From the NCBI RefSeq assembly GCF_019468565.1, contig NZ_CP080521.1, positions 9,920,001 through 9,984,000 of the forward strand: a stretch of DNA of 64,000 bases. The letters are read 5' to 3'. The notes below the pieces were generated by a model. It saw only the letters and a program-made list of their open reading frames with translations. It searched no databases and was not told the DNA's origin. The DNA comes from Pseudonocardia sp. DSM 110487 (GTDB lineage: Bacteria; Actinomycetota; Actinomycetes; Mycobacteriales; Pseudonocardiaceae). Below, one piece after another: positions 56,835 to 64,000 of the stretch; position 1 is the stretch's first letter, and every line of letters begins with the position of its first letter. A program made the position numbers and the translations under genes.

Positions 56835-59800
56835 CGACGGGCCTCCCCGGCCGCGGGCACGCGGCCACCGGCGGAGGTGTGGGTGTCGTCGACGACGGCG
56901 GGCTCGTCCACGTCGTCGCCGGGGTCGATGTCACCCAACAGGTCGAAGTCCTCGTCATGGCGCAGATGAGGGCGGTCGCCGTTCCGGGCGGAGGTCAGGC
57001 CATTCGGACCCGTGCCGAGCACGCCGTCCGGATCGTCGAGGTCGTCGTACTCGTCGTCCCCTTCGATGTCGTCGCCGAGGTCGATGCCCAGATCGAAGGC
57101 GGGTGCGACCGGCCTGCCGAGCACAACGGGACGAGACGGCGCCGGCTCGTCCGGTGCGTGCACCGCCTTCTGGGTGACGACCGGCACGCCGCTCACGGAG
57201 ATCCGGTTCGCGTCCGGGTTGGTGTCGAGGGCCTCCCGGACGTGCTCCAGGTGCGGTGCCTCGAGGTCGATCCGGATCTTCTCGACGCCGCCATGGCCGT
57301 CGGCGAAGATGAACTGGCGCGGCGTGTCGTCGGGCCGGTCGTCGTTGCGCGGGCGCGGCGACAGGGTGCCGAGCATCTGCTCGTAGCCCACTCCGGTGGG
57401 GACCTTCAGCAGCCGCAGCGCGTCCCGCTGCGCCTCCTCGTCGTCGGTGCGGCCCACGAACACGGCGTTGACCAGCGACGCGAACCCGGAGACGCGCAGG
57501 AGGTCACCGGCGAGCTGCGAGGCGAAGAGCGCACGCACGTTGAACTTGCGGGAGTCACGGGCGAGCCGGTCGATGAGCACCTTGCCCGTGGGCACCTGCG
57601 ACAGGAAGTGCGTCTCGTCCAGCGCCACGCCCTTGCGCAGGTTGCGGTCGGCGTCGTAGATCGTGCGCTGGGTGAGCCAGGACGCCAGGTTCAGCAGCTC
57701 GACGGCGAGCGCCTCCGCGTCGGTCCACTCCTCGCGCGGGCTGCCGGGCCGGGGCAGCGTCATGCCCTGCATCGTGAGCACCGTGAGGCGGTAGTCGCGG
57801 TCGGCCTGCCACGGGTCGTCGCGGGAGGTGTCCGGGAAGAGCAGCGCGGCCTGCGGCAGCTCCCGCCGCTCGGAGAGGAAGTCGGCCACGACGCCCGCGT
57901 GGTCCTCTCCGTCGCGGGCGTGCCGGCGCAGCACGTCGATGACCTGGCCGGGGTGGCGGTCCGGGGATCCGCCGACCTCGCGCACTGCGCGCAGCAGCAC
58001 GATCCGGGTGTGCGGGATCCGCGCGACGTCGAAGGGCAGCAGCCCGGTGAGGACGTCGAGGACGAGCCTGCGGCGGGTGGCCGCGGCGAGCGACCGCTCC
58101 CGGCGCCACGACCGCTCCGGGTCCTCCTCGTCGGCGAAGTGCTCCGGACGCGGCTCGGCGACCACCCGGTAGGGGTTGAGGATGCCCGGGTCGGCCCGCA
58201 ACAGGTTGATGTGGCGGGAGAACGGCGCCAGCTCGGGCAGGCGGGTGAGCTGCGCGAGCGGGCCGGACGGGTCCAGCAGGGTCCAGCGCGCGCCCGCCCG
58301 CAGCGTCTTGTAGGTGATCAGGCCGGTCAGGAACGACTTCCCGGACCCGAGGCCACCGACCACCGCCGTGAGCCCTGACGCCCGGCGCACCTCCTGCGCG
58401 AGCCATGGGTCCCACGCCACCGGTCGCCGGGTGGCCGTGCAGGTCTCGCCGATCATGATGCCGCGCCGGTCGCCGACGGACGCGGTGGCCGCGGGTACCG
58501 CGGAGGCCGCCCACGTGACCGAACCGCGCCTGCGGTACGCGGTGGATGCGAGCGGCTCACCCGGGATGAACTCGCGCGCGTAGCGGTACTGGGCCTCGGG
58601 GTGCTCGACCTGCACCTTCGGCCGGTAGACGTCGAGCACCTGCTGCGCGCGGCTGACGGCCTCGGCCTCGTCCTTGCCCGAGACCGCGATCCGCCACCAG
58701 CCGTACAGCCGCGTGTTGAGCTGGGTGAGGCCGCTGGTCAGCTCGTCCTCGACCTCGAGGACGCGGTCGGCCTGGCGGGCGAGCGACATCGGCGGATCGA
58801 GGTCGTGGTCGTGGGTGTAGTGCCGGATCTGGCTGCGCACCTTCCCCATCTGCCGCTGCAGCTCGCCCGCGACCTCCTCGGCCTTGCGCACGTAGATGCG
58901 CGCGGACCACTCCACCGGAAAGGGCAGCCGGTCCGAATGCTGCATCCACGGGTCGTCGACCTCGGGGATGCGCAGACCCTCCATCAGGCCGAGCGAGAGC
59001 ACGGCGACGTTGCGGCTCACCGTCTGCGCGCGCAGCCGCCCGACCACCTGCACGGTGGGGGCGTAGGGCTCCTGGTGCATCTCGACGCCGTCGGTGAACG
59101 CGGCGAGATCCTCGGTCTCCCAGCGGTGCGACCCACCTGGAACGACGTTGAGCGTGCGAGGGGCGGGCAGGCCGAGCGCGCAGGACCGGTGCATCAGCCA
59201 TGCGATGTCGTCGGACGAGGCCGGCACGGCGTCCAGCCCGGTCCCCGCGACGAGCGCGTCCAGGTGGGCGACCTCCGACGACAGCGCCGCGATCTCGGCG
59301 CGGACCGCGGCGGGCGCCACCTTGCCCAGCACCGGCGCCGCGCGCTCGACCCAGCGGTCGAGGGTGCTGCGCCCGGACACCTCGATGCCGAGGAACACCT
59401 CCTTGTCCGACATCGAGAGACCCATGAGGTGGCGCTGCTCGCCCTCGAGGAAGCCGTCCCAGCCGAGGGCGCCCGCGACGTCCGGCATCCGGCCGAGCGC
59501 GTTGTGGTCGAACGACTCCGCCCACAGGTGCACCGGATAGGGCCGCGTCGTGACCCGCAGGTGCAACCAGCGCCCCTGTAGCTCGCCGAGCTGAGCCGCG
59601 ATCTGGCGGATCAGCACCTCGCGCTGGGAGTCGCTGCGGAAGCTCCAGGCCTGCGCCGCGAGCCGGTACCAGGCCATGACCTGCGTGCCGGTGCGGGTGA
59701 TGTGCCCCTCGATCGAGCGCAGCGCGATGTTCGGCTCGTACGTGGGCAGCCCGCCGTCCCCCGCGAGCGCGCGACCGCGTTTGCGGCCCGCGCGCTCCCT

Positions 59801-59836
59801 GGGTCTCTGCTCTCGGCCCGCGTCACTTCGTGACAC
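56831..59836 (-). CDS. VirB4/TraE-type secretion ATPase
   Basis: 1001 residues from GTG 59836, chosen for its GGAGGGG ribosome site; the frame extends further up but overlaps the VirB3-like gene. The N-terminal half resembles the TraC/VirB4 substrate domain, and the ATPase half has Walker A GGLGSGKS and Walker B-like KGVALDETHFLS, with ALFASQLAGDLL later. A very acidic C-terminal tail (DLGDDIEGDDEYDDLDD) is unusual. VirB4 is the most conserved component of type IV systems and powers their assembly. Same operon as the VirB3-like and VirB6-like genes, overlapping both. Confidence 0.92.
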   Translation of the reverse strand: MSRSDAGREQRPRERAGRKRGRALAGDGGLPTYEPNIALRSIEGHITRTGTQVMAWYRLAAQAWSFRSDSQREVLIRQIAAQLGELQGRWLHLRVTTRPYPVHLWAESFDHNALGRMPDVAGALGWDGFLEGEQRHLMGLSMSDKEVFLGIEVSGRSTLDRWVERAAPVLGKVAPAAVRAEIAALSSEVAHLDALVAGTGLDAVPASSDDIAWLMHRSCALGLPAPRTLNVVPGGSHRWETEDLAAFTDGVEMHQEPYAPTVQVVGRLRAQTVSRNVAVLSLGLMEGLRIPEVDDPWMQHSDRLPFPVEWSARIYVRKAEEVAGELQRQMGKVRSQIRHYTHDHDLDPPMSLARQADRVLEVEDELTSGLTQLNTRLYGWWRIAVSGKDEAEAVSRAQQVLDVYRPKVQVEHPEAQYRYAREFIPGEPLASTAYRRRGSVTWAASAVPAATASVGDRRGIMIGETCTATRRPVAWDPWLAQEVRRASGLTAVVGGLGSGKSFLTGLITYKTLRAGARWTLLDPSGPLAQLTRLPELAPFSRHINLLRADPGILNPYRVVAEPRPEHFADEEDPERSWRRERSLAAATRRRLVLDVLTGLLPFDVARIPHTRIVLLRAVREVGGSPDRHPGQVIDVLRRHARDGEDHAGVVADFLSERRELPQAALLFPDTSRDDPWQADRDYRLTVLTMQGMTLPRPGSPREEWTDAEALAVELLNLASWLTQRTIYDADRNLRKGVALDETHFLSQVPTGKVLIDRLARDSRKFNVRALFASQLAGDLLRVSGFASLVNAVFVGRTDDEEAQRDALRLLKVPTGVGYEQMLGTLSPRPRNDDRPDDTPRQFIFADGHGGVEKIRIDLEAPHLEHVREALDTNPDANRISVSGVPVVTQKAVHAPDEPAPSRPVVLGRPVAPAFDLGIDLGDDIEGDDEYDDLDDPDGVLGTGPNGLTSARNGDRPHLRHDEDFDLLGDIDPGDDVDEPAVVDDTHTSAGGRVPAAGEARR

Positions 59837-60278
59837 GCGAACGCCCCTCCCAAAGGCCGGGCTGCACCCGGCGTCCTGCCTGCTGCTGCGGCTTCCCACG
59901 GCGAGCCTTGCGCGGCCCGACCACCGGCCCGACGCGTACGTGGCTCGAGCGGATGACGCCACCGGTCCCGGTGGTGCGTCGGCGAGGTCCGGTGATCTCG
60001 TGCCGGAAGAGCCCGACGACCTGGCCGAGTGGGCGCTCGTAGTTGATCCGCTGGCCGATGAAGCGCGTGACCACCACGGTGAGCACGAGCGCCCACGCGA
60101 CCGAGAAGAAGTCGAGACCGATCCCGACCCGCCGCTGCACGAACATGATCAAGATCATGACAAGGAGGCCGAGCCCGTAGCTCACGTACCTCGCCCGCCA
60201 GGGGAACGTGGCGCGCGGGGGCCCGAGCCAGACGGAGTCGACGCGATAGATCTCGTCGTCGGTGCGGACGAGCATCAC
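59823..60278 (-). CDS. small membrane protein in VirB3/PrgI position
   Basis: 151 residues with two adjacent hydrophobic segments (YVSYGLGLLVMILIMFVQ and FFSVAWALVLTVVVTRFI) in the first half, then a basic tail (GPRRRTTGTGG, RKARRGKPQQQ). In type IV systems a small two-pass VirB3 or PrgI protein precedes VirB4, and this gene sits exactly there, overlapping VirB4 by 14 bp. Sequence identity to known VirB3 is not evident to me. Start GTG 60278 or ATG 60275, overlapping the pilin-like gene's stop. Confidence 0.75.
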   Translation of the reverse strand: MMLVRTDDEIYRVDSVWLGPPRATFPWRARYVSYGLGLLVMILIMFVQRRVGIGLDFFSVAWALVLTVVVTRFIGQRINYERPLGQVVGLFRHEITGPRRRTTGTGGVIRSSHVRVGPVVGPRKARRGKPQQQAGRRVQPGLWEGRSRVTK

Positions 60279-60535
60279 CCGATGAGGAGACCGGCCAGGA
60301 AATTGCCGATCTCCGGGCCGTTGCCGGACACCGCGATACCGAGGGCGACGAGGCCGACGATCAGGCCGACGCTGCGGCGCGCGACGCCCGCGTTGTCACC
60401 CTTCCCCCCTATCCACAGGAGGATGATCGCGATGCTGAGCAGGATGAGCGGGATCACATTGTCCTGGATCCACCCTTGGAGACCGCTGGTGCTCAGGGCC
60501 TGCGCATGCAGTACGAGCACCTGTGGTCCGGTCAT
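60275..60535 (-). CDS. small VirB2/pilin-like membrane protein, first gene of the secretion operon
   Basis: 86 residues with a strong GAGGAGGAG ribosome site before ATG 60535. Two hydrophobic segments (DNVIPLILLSIAIILLWIGG and SVGLIVGLVALGIAVSGNG) flank a short basic loop (KGDNAGVARR), the pattern of VirB2/TrbC pilins in Gram-positive systems. It overlaps the next gene by 4 bp. It leads the minus-strand operon of seven genes down to 52782. Confidence 0.75.
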   Translation of the reverse strand: MTGPQVLVLHAQALSTSGLQGWIQDNVIPLILLSIAIILLWIGGKGDNAGVARRSVGLIVGLVALGIAVSGNGPEIGNFLAGLLIG

Positions 60536-60966
60536 GACGGCTCCTCCTCGTGGCGCTGCCAACCCGAGTTCGCCGCGTACCCGACCACCTCGGGCTGGTG
60601 GACGCCCGACCTGGTCTGCTCGGGCATTCGCGCACGAGTAGACCATGCTGACCAGGGCGAGCATAGAGGGTCGCCCGCGCGTCAGAGCCGAGTGACACGG
60701 ACAGCAATTCGGCGGGGCGCAGGGGTGAACGTCGAGATCACGAACGCCCGATCTGGACCGGTTGAGTGACGAAATACGGACCCGTACCCGGAGGTGCGAC
60801 CCCCGACGGCGGGTTAGGGTCACATCGCGCTCCGCTGTTACTGGCGAGTAGGTTGCGGCCTGATCAGCCGGAACGACGCCGCCGACCGGCGGAGAGCACG
60901 GGTCTACCCTGCTCCGCAACGGCCCGCGGTCCACCACCCGCGGCGCCAGCCCTGGGAGGAAAAGCC
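60536..60966. promoter_or_regulatory. 431-bp divergent promoter region
   Basis: Between the secretion operon (minus) and the Fe-S oxidoreductase (plus). No reading frame here looks real. It must contain both promoters, but no HAIR, GlnR or other recognised operator was seen. Confidence 0.5.
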
Positions 60967-63396
60967 GTGGTTGTCAGACTCGTCATCGGACTGGCGATGA
61001 CAGTTCTCGCCCTGGCGGTGTCGGGCCGCCGCGCCTACTGGCTCTACACGCTGATCAAGTCGGGACAACCGGCGAACGACCGGCTCCAGCAGCTGAACGA
61101 GCGGGTCAAAGCGCAGTTCGTCGAGGTGTTCGGCCAGCGGAAGCTGCTGCGGTGGTCGGTGCCCGGACTCGCGCACTTCTTCACGTTCTGGGCCTTCGTG
61201 ATCTTGATCACGGTGTACCTGGAGGCGTACGGGGCGCTGTTCGACCACGACTTCCACATCCCGCTGATCGGCCGTTGGCCGCTGCTCGGGTTCCTGCAGG
61301 ACTTCATCGCCTCCGCCGCGCTGATCTCGCTGGGCGTGTTCTCGGTGATCCGCATCCGCAACGCCCCGGACCGGCTGGCCCGGGCGTCGCGGTTCTACGG
61401 CTCGCACACCGGCGGCGCGTGGCTGATCCTGTTCATGATCTTCAACGTGCTGTGGACGATGTTCTTCTTCCGCGGCGCATCGGCTGCGCTGGGCGTGTTC
61501 CCCTACGAGTCCGGCGCGTTCGTCTCACTGGCCGTCGGGCAGCTGTTCTCCGCGCTGGGTCTTTCGGAGGGCACGCTGTTCGTGCTGGAGAGCGTTGGCC
61601 TCCTGCTGCACATCGGCGTGATGCTGGTGTTCACCGTGATCATCGCCTACTCGAAGCACCTGCACATCTTCACCGCCCCGCTCAACGTGTCGGCCAAGCG
61701 GCTGCCCAAGGCGTTGGGTCCGCTGCAGCCGATCGAGCACGAGGGCAAGCCGATCGACTTCGAGGACCCGCCGGACGAGGCGGCGTTCGGCCGCGGCAAG
61801 GTCGAGGACTTCACCTGGAAGGGCATGCTCGACTTCGCGACCTGCACCGAGTGCGGTCGCTGCCAGAGCCAGTGCCCGGCCTGGAACACCGGCAAGCCAC
61901 TGTCCCCCAAGCTCGTGATCATGGACCTGCGGGACCACCTGCTCGCCAAGGCGCCCTACATCATCGGCGGCCAGGACGCCCCGGAAGAAGGTTCGATCGA
62001 CTTCTCCGCCGGCCTGACCGCGCACCCCGGCCACGGGGTCCCCGAGTCCGGGTTCGAGCGCGTACCCGGCTCCGGCCCCGAGCAGGCCGCGCGGCCGCTG
62101 GTGGGAACCCTCGAGGCCGGCGGGGTGATCGACCCCGACGTGCTGTGGTCGTGCACCACCTGCGGGGCGTGCGTGGAGCAGTGCCCTGTGGACATCGAGC
62201 ACGTCGACCACATCGTCGACATGCGCCGCCACCAGGTGCTGATCGAGTCGGAGTTCCCCTCCGAGCTCGGCGTGCTGTTCCGCAACCTGGAGAACAAGGG
62301 CAACCCATGGGGGCAGAACGCCAAGGACCGCCTGGAGTGGACCAAGAACCTCGACTTCGAGGTGCCGGTCTTCGACGGCGAGCTGTCCGCCGACACCGAG
62401 TACCTGTTCTGGGTCGGCTGCGCCGGCGCGTTCGACGACAACGCGAAGAAGACCGTGCGGGCCACCGCGGAGCTGCTGCACCGGGCCGGCGTTGGCTACG
62501 TCGTGCTCGGCCCCGAGGAGACCTGCACCGGTGACCCGGCGCGCCGCTCGGGCAACGAGTTCCTGTTCCAGATGCTCGCCCAGCAGAACGTCGAGGTCCT
62601 CAACACGGTCTTCGAGGGACGGGAGCCGGGCACCCGCAAGATCGTCACCACGTGCCCGCACTGCCTCAACACCCTTGGCCGCGAGTACCCGCAGCTGGAC
62701 GGGCAGTACGAGGTGGTGCACCACACCCAGCTGCTCAACAAGCTGGTGCGCGAGGGCAAGCTGGTGCCGGTCGCGACTCCGGACGCGATGACCGACGTGA
62801 CCTACCACGACCCGTGCTACCTGGGCCGGCACAACGAGGTCTACGCCGAACCCCGCGAGCTGGTCGGCGCCGCCGGGGTGAAGCTGGCCGAGATGCCCCG
62901 CCACGCCGACCGCTCCTTCTGCTGCGGCGCCGGCGGCGCCCGCATGTGGATGGAGGAGAAGATCGGCAAGCGGGTCAACCTCGAACGCGTCGACGAGGCG
63001 CTTGGCACCGGCGCCGAGAAGATCGCCACGGGGTGCCCGTTCTGCCGCGTGATGTTCTCCGACGGCCTCACCCAGCGCCAGAGCGAGGACAAGGGCACCG
63101 GCGTGGAGATCCTCGACGTCTCACAGATGCTGCTCGCCGCGGTCAAGCGCGGTGACGCCACCGAGAACGGCCACGTCACGGACGCGGTGGACGCGCTCGG
63201 CGCAGGGGCGCCGCACACCGCGGACACGACCCCGGCCAGCGGCACGCGCGCGAGCGGCGCGGGGGACGAGTCCGCCGTCCAGGCCGATCCGGCGGGCGAT
63301 GTCTCCGTCGGCGGCGCGAGCACCGGCGGCGCAGAGCCGAAGGGGGCTCGTCCCGAGGGAGCGGCATCGGACGAGGAGCGCCCTACGGGTCGGTGA
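60967..63396 (+). CDS. membrane Fe-S oxidoreductase, heterodisulfide-reductase-like (Rv0338c-like)
   Basis: 809 residues from GTG 60967, with a GGGAGG site. The N-terminal ~260 residues hold about five hydrophobic segments of a NarI-like cytochrome b type. Two ferredoxin clusters follow, CTECGRCQSQCP and CTTCGACVEQCP. Then CCG-type motifs appear with CTGDPARRSGNE, TTCPHCLNTLGREY, CCGAGGARMW and GCPFCRVMF. It is probably an electron-bifurcating or quinone-linked redox enzyme; Rv0338c is essential in mycobacteria as I recall. The last ~70 residues are a low-complexity tail. It reads away from the secretion operon. Confidence 0.93.
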   Translation: MVVRLVIGLAMTVLALAVSGRRAYWLYTLIKSGQPANDRLQQLNERVKAQFVEVFGQRKLLRWSVPGLAHFFTFWAFVILITVYLEAYGALFDHDFHIPLIGRWPLLGFLQDFIASAALISLGVFSVIRIRNAPDRLARASRFYGSHTGGAWLILFMIFNVLWTMFFFRGASAALGVFPYESGAFVSLAVGQLFSALGLSEGTLFVLESVGLLLHIGVMLVFTVIIAYSKHLHIFTAPLNVSAKRLPKALGPLQPIEHEGKPIDFEDPPDEAAFGRGKVEDFTWKGMLDFATCTECGRCQSQCPAWNTGKPLSPKLVIMDLRDHLLAKAPYIIGGQDAPEEGSIDFSAGLTAHPGHGVPESGFERVPGSGPEQAARPLVGTLEAGGVIDPDVLWSCTTCGACVEQCPVDIEHVDHIVDMRRHQVLIESEFPSELGVLFRNLENKGNPWGQNAKDRLEWTKNLDFEVPVFDGELSADTEYLFWVGCAGAFDDNAKKTVRATAELLHRAGVGYVVLGPEETCTGDPARRSGNEFLFQMLAQQNVEVLNTVFEGREPGTRKIVTTCPHCLNTLGREYPQLDGQYEVVHHTQLLNKLVREGKLVPVATPDAMTDVTYHDPCYLGRHNEVYAEPRELVGAAGVKLAEMPRHADRSFCCGAGGARMWMEEKIGKRVNLERVDEALGTGAEKIATGCPFCRVMFSDGLTQRQSEDKGTGVEILDVSQMLLAAVKRGDATENGHVTDAVDALGAGAPHTADTTPASGTRASGAGDESAVQADPAGDVSVGGASTGGAEPKGARPEGAASDEERPTGR

Positions 63397-64000
63397 GCGC
63401 GGCCGCGTCGCTAGGTGGCTGGTGTCTTTCGGTGGTTGGTGGTTGGTGTCCTGGGCCTGAACCGGCTTCCTGACGGCGCCGCGCACTGTGCGGGGCCGCC
63501 CCTCGCACGGATCTCCCCCGTGCCGTCCCGCACCCGCTCTGCGGTCGCGCACCCCTTGTCGGTCCAGGCAACTCGTCGATGGGTCGCGTGGGCGGAGAAG
63601 GGGTGCGCCAGGGGTGGAGATCATTCCGAGCGCGACCCGGCGTTGTCCGAGGCCATGATCCGCTGGGCCGCGATCAACAGCATGACCCGAAGGATCGCCC
63701 GCGGCGGACCGGCCACCAGACAGCAGCGAGGCGAATTCCAAACCGTAAGTTGATCTTCTCGGAGTCCCTACGAGAGCCGTTCGGTCATCTGTACGACTGG
63801 ACGGTCGACCACGCCGAGGAGATCCGGAAGTGCCAGCAGCGCTACGACCGGCGTCCTCACGCTGAACAGTCGTAGTCCGCCGCCCGGCGCGGCGCGACCC
63901 CACCCCTTTCGACCGCTACCGGAGGCCCTTGCGCACCGCGACGCCGCGCGGTTCTTTGGCCAGACGCAGGCCTTCAGGGCGCTCCTAGGACCGCGCAGGG
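63397..64000. other. 604-bp end region with an insertion-sequence remnant and no intact gene
   Basis: After the Fe-S oxidoreductase only a transposase fragment (63625-63753) is recognisable. A short plus-strand frame ending at 63875 reads HLYDWTVDHAEEIRKCQQRYD, and a minus-strand frame ending at 63916 reads LAKEPRGVAVRKGLR; neither has a start or a known family. The region looks decayed. Confidence 0.6.
63625..63753 (+). pseudogene. IS5-family transposase, C-terminal remnant
   Basis: In the frame ending at the TGA at 63751-63753 the peptide SERDPALSEAMIRWAAINSM followed by TRRIARGGPATRQQRGEF closely resembles the C-terminal end of IS5-type transposases. The sequence upstream does not continue the transposase in any frame, and no terminal repeats are complete. 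It is a degraded insertion sequence, about 40 codons. Confidence 0.7.

Noticed and set aside
54636..56969. 777-codon open frame antisense to the VirB6-like gene
   Set aside because: Arg/His/Pro/Gln-rich shadow translation of a high-GC membrane protein gene; no start site or motif.
63754..63875. plus-strand peptide ending RRPHAEQS after the transposase stub
   Set aside because: No start codon context and no family recognised; not listed as a gene.
63121..63903. 260-codon minus-strand frame over the end of the Fe-S oxidoreductase gene
   Set aside because: Low-complexity shadow that overlaps a well-supported gene and contains no domain.

Overview
The window is high-GC actinobacterial chromosome, most likely from the Pseudonocardiaceae (Pseudonocardia-like). 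Pointers are very frequent GTG starts, start/stop overlaps in operons, a Scr1-type XRE/DUF397 pair, DUF3151 and DUF4262 proteins, a SigE-type ECF sigma factor, and HspR control of heat shock with HAIR operators. The genus is an inference; no rRNA or tRNA gene was seen.

Layout. 1-3.2 kb: end of an XRE/DUF397 regulatory pair, purA, and a divergent conserved gene. 3.3-16.5 kb: a nitrogen block with the urea ABC transporter urtABCDE, urease ureABCFGD (no ureE), a GntR regulator, an Asp/Glu/hydantoin-type racemase and an NCS1 permease. 16.5-28 kb: lipid acyltransferase, FUSC membrane protein, DUF3151, fba, an ECF sigma factor with a small membrane protein, two DedA proteins, a GH76-like protein, a decayed GlxA-type regulator beside an intact DJ-1/PfpI protein, a Nudix/HAD pair, DUF4262 and a SpoU methyltransferase. 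28.5-33.2 kb: an operon-like set of a ferric-reductase-type membrane flavocytochrome, a DUF4142 membrane protein and two paralogous acidic lipoproteins. 33.2-42.6 kb: pyrE, SDR, membrane protein, clpB with a HAIR box, an AAA+/TPR pair, a parS-like site, a PNPOx-like protein and a flavohemoglobin-like protein. 42.6-48.1 kb: a Fe(II) dioxygenase with an ABC importer that lacks ATPase genes, and a divergent MFS transporter. 48.2-52.7 kb: a 168-bp palindromic MITE-like element and dnaK-grpE-dnaJ-hspR with two HAIR boxes. 52.8-60.5 kb: a type IV secretion-like operon (pilin-like, VirB3-like, VirB4, VirB6/TrbL, VirB8-like, SLT+NlpC/P60 hydrolase and an accessory protein) without relaxase or coupling protein. 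61-63.4 kb: a membrane Fe-S oxidoreductase. The last 0.6 kb holds an IS5-type transposase remnant.

The core genes purA, the Rv0358-like gene, the DUF3151 gene, fba, dedA, spoU, pyrE, the Rv0383c-like gene, clpB and the Rv0385-like gene appear in the order and orientation I recall for Mycobacterium tuberculosis Rv0357c-Rv0385. The dnaK operon and the Rv0338c-like gene are inverted as a block at the far end. The urea block, the redox/lipoprotein operon, the ABC/dioxygenase cluster and the secretion operon look like lineage-specific insertions into this backbone.

The best candidate for an undescribed system is the relaxase-less secretion-like operon fixed beside dnaK. Next are the flavocytochrome/DUF4142/twin-lipoprotein module and the ATPase-less importer cluster.
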